From Pseudomonadota bacterium (GTDB taxonomy: Bacteria > Myxococcota_A > UBA796 > SXON01): 49,296 nucleotides of DNA. Positions 46,419-49,296 of this stretch are shown piece after piece (the first letter of the stretch is position 1; the number at the start of each line of letters is the position of its first letter). The stretch lies in contig JAUXQH010000086.1 in NCBI GenBank assembly GCA_030685065.1, positions 1-49,296 of the forward strand. Direction: 5' to 3'. The position numbers and the translations under genes were made by a program. The notes beneath the pieces are model-generated. The model was given only the letters and a program-made list of their open reading frames with translations. It was not told the DNA's origin and ran no database searches.

Positions 46419-46883
46419 ATGCGACGCACCCTTCGGCCCGGCCTGCTCCTGACGGTCACCGCCTCCGCCACGGCGGCCTGCGCGAACCCCTTCGGCGGCG
46501 ACACCGAGGGGCCCAGCCGCAACCCGCCCGCCTTGCCGAGAGAGGTCGACGCGACGTTCCCGACGGGCCCGGTGGAGAAGTACCAGGCGCTCAACCCGCG
46601 AGATCCCGAGCACGGCATGATCCGCCGGGGCAGCGCCGACGGCCACTGCTACGTCGAGCTGCCCTTTCCGGAGCCGCCGACCTCGGTGATGCCCCCGCCG
46701 ACCGAGCTCGTGGCGTGTCCCACCCAGATGATGGAGGATCCCGCGTGGGGCGGGTGCCTCGGCGGCACGCTCCAGGTGGCGTCGGTGGAGCCGCTCGCGT
46801 GCGTGTGCAACTTCTTCGGCAACCCGCCGCCGCCCTCGAAGGAGAGCGTCTGCCCGCGGGAGGTCGAGGGGCGCCTGCGGTGA
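46419..46883 (+). CDS. Small putative lipoprotein with conserved-looking Cys
   Basis: A 154-residue protein from MRRTLRPGLLLTVTASATAACANP, a lipoprotein signal (ATAAC). The mature part is proline-rich with four further Cys (DGHCYVELPF, VACPTQ, GGCLGG and the later CVCNFFGNPPPP). I recognise no family. Its stop overlaps the GTG start of the next gene by four bases (GTGA), so the two are probably co-translated. Confidence 0.6.
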   Translation: MRRTLRPGLLLTVTASATAACANPFGGDTEGPSRNPPALPREVDATFPTGPVEKYQALNPRDPEHGMIRRGSADGHCYVELPFPEPPTSVMPPPTELVACPTQMMEDPAWGGCLGGTLQVASVEPLACVCNFFGNPPPPSKESVCPREVEGRLR

Positions 46884-47545
46884 GCGCGCCGGCGGAGGTG
46901 CAGGAGGAGTGGGCGCGGCGCGTGGTTGCCGAGTACCGCTCCGCGGCCTTTTCCCAGGAGCTGGCGCTCTGGTTGCTCCAGGTCGGGGATTCGGTCGATC
47001 TGGTGCGCGAGGCCCAGCGCATCGCCGGGGAGGAGCTCGACCACGCGGAGCGCTCGATGGACGTGCTCGCCGCGACCGGCGGCGCGGTGGGGCCGATCGA
47101 CCGGGCCTCCCTCTCCCTCGGGCGCACGGCCGCGCCGCTCGAGCACGACCTGCTCCGCGTCGGCGTCGAGCTGTTCTGCGTGGGGGAGACCGTGGCGGTG
47201 CCGCTGTTTCGCCGCATGCTCGACGGCGCGACGGTGCCGCTCGTCCGGCGCACGCTCACCCGCATCCTCGCGGACGAGGCGCGCCACCGGCGCTTCGGGT
47301 GGACGCTGCTCGAGGCCGCGCTCGAGCGTCCGGACGGCCCCGAGCTGCGCGACATGCTCGCCGGGGCGCTCCCCGGGATGCGGCGGCGCGTGGAGGCGGC
47401 CTACGGAGATGGCGTGGGGGACACGATCGTGGCGGAGGCGCGCGCATGGGGCCTGCTGCCGCCGGGCGCGTACGACGAGGCGCTCCGGACCACGACGCAC
47501 CGGTGGTATCGGCCCCGGTTCGCGGCGGTCGGGCTGGCTTGGTAG
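46880..47545 (+). CDS. Ferritin-like di-iron domain protein
   Basis: This 221-residue protein starts at GTG 46880, overlapping the preceding stop. It is all helical. A di-iron set is visible: Glu27 in AFSQELALWLL, Glu52-x-x-His55 in EELDHAE, Glu103 or Glu97 in the third helix (ELFCVGETVAV), and Glu133-x-x-His136 in DEARHRRFGW. This matches the ferritin-like fold of small oxidase- or hydroxylase-type proteins. The reaction is unknown. Coupling to the preceding lipoprotein suggests a joint role that I cannot name. Confidence 0.76.
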   Translation: MSAPAEVQEEWARRVVAEYRSAAFSQELALWLLQVGDSVDLVREAQRIAGEELDHAERSMDVLAATGGAVGPIDRASLSLGRTAAPLEHDLLRVGVELFCVGETVAVPLFRRMLDGATVPLVRRTLTRILADEARHRRFGWTLLEAALERPDGPELRDMLAGALPGMRRRVEAAYGDGVGDTIVAEARAWGLLPPGAYDEALRTTTHRWYRPRFAAVGLAW

Positions 47546-47591
47546 CTCCACCCGGAGGGGGCGGGCGCGTTACCCCACGGCCGAGGTGCGC

Positions 47592-47954
47592 ATGCCAGGA
47601 CAGGTATTCCGTGGAACATCGGCGGAAGTTTCGGCGACGTGGAACGACGGGACGCTCTTCGATCGCGACGGTGTCACCCCGCTGCTGACGCGCAAGGGCA
47701 AGACCTGGGCGATGGGTCGGGTGTCGGCCCCGGCCTGGCGCCAGGCCGGCAACGTCTTCCAACGCGGCGGGACCGCCGAGCCGTTCTGCCGCTTCGTGCA
47801 GGACCAGGTGATGAAGGGCAGCAGCTACGACCTGCTCTACCGTGTGGTGGGGGACGGCCTGACCCGCGCGAACGGCCGCGAGGTGGTCGTGCGCGGGCCC
47901 GGGCTCACGCCCGAGGAGCTGTTGCTCGCGGCGCTGGTTTTCGACGGGGTGTAG
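47592..47954 (+). CDS. Small protein, function unknown
   Basis: A 120-residue protein starts at ATG 47592, with GAGGTG just upstream. The sequence (MPGQVFRGTSAEVSATWNDG at the start) has no signal peptide, membrane helix or motif I recognise. It is followed directly by the palindromic repeat block. The reading is based on base composition and ribosome site, so it may be a real small gene. Confidence 0.55.
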   Translation: MPGQVFRGTSAEVSATWNDGTLFDRDGVTPLLTRKGKTWAMGRVSAPAWRQAGNVFQRGGTAEPFCRFVQDQVMKGSSYDLLYRVVGDGLTRANGREVVVRGPGLTPEELLLAALVFDGV

Positions 47955-47971
47955 GGGGGGCGCTCACCGCG

Positions 47972-48056
47972 GTGGCGGCCGTCGAGGCACCCCGTGTCGC
48001 GCGGGTTCCCCGAGGCTGGCCGTACGGCCCCCCGTCGACGCGAAGCGGCCCCGTCG
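47972..48056 (+). repeat. 85-bp repeat unit, copy A
   Basis: An 85-bp segment starting GTGGCGGCCGTCGAGGCACC and ending GAAGCGGCCCCGTCG, closely similar to 48146-48230. In this copy the CGAGGCACC hairpin arm has an imperfect partner. Located right after the small unknown gene. Confidence 0.85.
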
Positions 48057-48104
48057 CAGCCGATACCGTCGATGGCGATCCATCCCGTCGGATCGATCGG
48101 CCGG

Positions 48105-48134
48105 CGAGGCACCCCCTGTCGCGCAGGTGCCTCG
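48105..48134 (+). repeat. Palindrome copy B (partial repeat unit)
   Basis: CGAGGCACC and GGTGCCTCG arms (9 bp, perfect) with a 12-base spacer; identical in the arms to the hairpin inside copy C. Confidence 0.85.
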
Positions 48135-48145
48135 ACCCTGGCCGC

Positions 48146-48230
48146 GTGGCGGCCGTCGAGGCACCCCCTGTCGGGCAGGTGCCTCGAGGCTGGCCGTACG
48201 GCCCCGTCGAAACACGAAGCGGCCCCGTCG
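48146..48230 (+). repeat. 85-bp repeat unit, copy C
   Basis: The second complete 85-bp unit, containing the perfect hairpin CGAGGCACC/GGTGCCTCG at 48157-48186. The complete block 47955-48442 contains no gene that I can support and looks like a REP/BIME-type palindromic cluster between convergent genes. Confidence 0.85.
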
Positions 48231-48249
48231 GAGAGGTCCGACAGGGCCG
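48220..48249 (-). terminator. Hairpin downstream of ahcY, terminator-like
   Basis: On the minus strand CGGCCC-x-GTCGGA and TCCGAC-x-GGGCCG pair with one mismatch around a 4-base loop, followed by CTTCGTGTTTCG. It lies about 195 bp past the stop codon of ahcY; no clean U-tract, so the call is moderate. It overlaps the end of repeat copy C. Confidence 0.4.
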
Positions 48250-48442
48250 TTGGTCGAGGTCAGGATGAGCAGCCGCGTGGCTCCGGGCGTTGCGGGGGAG
48301 GCCGCAGGCCTCGCGAAGCCAACGACCCGAGCACTGCGAGGGGCCGGCGCGGCAAGCGCCGGAGTTGGCGCAGCCCGCCCCCGGAGGCCGCCGGCAAGGC
48401 GGCCGTGAGGGCGGCGCCCCGCCCCACGAAACCCGAGGGCCC

Positions 48443-49296
<854 letters not shown>

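Noticed and set aside
44688..46883. Long plus-strand open frame across the big MopE gene
   Set aside because: It is the antisense of the acidic repeats; only the last ~155 codons from 46419 are a believable gene.

Overview
The window is GC-rich throughout, with GC-biased third codon positions, dense gene packing and many short overlaps. Its content points to a Myxococcota-like (deltaproteobacterial) Gram-negative bacterium. The pointers are a sigma-54-controlled type IV pilus block (pilC-pilS-pilR-pilin), several lipoproteins with acidic D/T-rich tethers, proteins built from MopE-type CDD metal-binding modules plus FG-GAP repeats, a thrombospondin-type-3 calcium-binding protein, and an SGNH protein with a Cys-rich tail. 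I cannot name a species. No tRNA, rRNA, CRISPR array, insertion sequence or prophage was recognised.

Layout. 1-1952: a Y-family-polymerase-like protein (cut by the window edge) and a RecB/Cas4-like Fe-S nuclease, separated by two adjacent palindromes. 2179-6413: two small lipoproteins and a large membrane-anchored TPR protein. 6519-8981: a TetR regulator with etfB and etfA in one operon, with a palindromic operator candidate just upstream. 9095-11252: a transaldolase/fructose-6-phosphate-aldolase-like enzyme, folK, and a secreted helical-repeat protein. 11426-17440: three tandem pilins, the NtrC-type regulator pilR, the kinase pilS and the platform protein pilC; a near-perfect -24/-12 promoter precedes the first pilin. 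17626-20427: a SWIM-SNF2 helicase.

20424-28426 holds a scattered MacAB-TolC-like exporter: a stand-alone LolD/MacB-type ATPase, a TolC-like channel, and an adaptor plus a permease. Interleaved with it are an ankyrin protein, a fatty-acid desaturase and, translationally coupled to the permease, a protein with the hallmarks of protein arginine methyltransferases. 28499-29434 is a RarD/EamA transporter. 29669-35253: a thrombospondin-3 protein closed by a strong terminator, a di-haem cytochrome c, an SGNH protein and a 41-residue membrane peptide overlapping its end. 35270-46883: three MopE-type lipoproteins, an MFS transporter, a small membrane-anchored exported protein, a peptidase-T-like protein with an altered metal-site region, and a short lipoprotein. 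46880-47954: a ferritin-like protein and a small unknown protein. 47955-48442 is a gene-free block of palindromic repeats. The right edge carries ahcY, also cut.

How parts work together. PilR (activator, GAFTGA loop), PilS and the -24/-12 promoter form a self-contained circuit for pilin expression. TetR with etfBA suggests acyl-CoA-responsive control of electron transfer from beta-oxidation. The ATPase, channel, adaptor and permease could assemble into one tripartite efflux or export machine although encoded at separate spots. The most unusual items are the arginine-methyltransferase-like gene coupled to an ABC permease, the acidic DxDGxG loops in the pilins, the palindromes before the polymerase-like gene, and the altered peptidase T.
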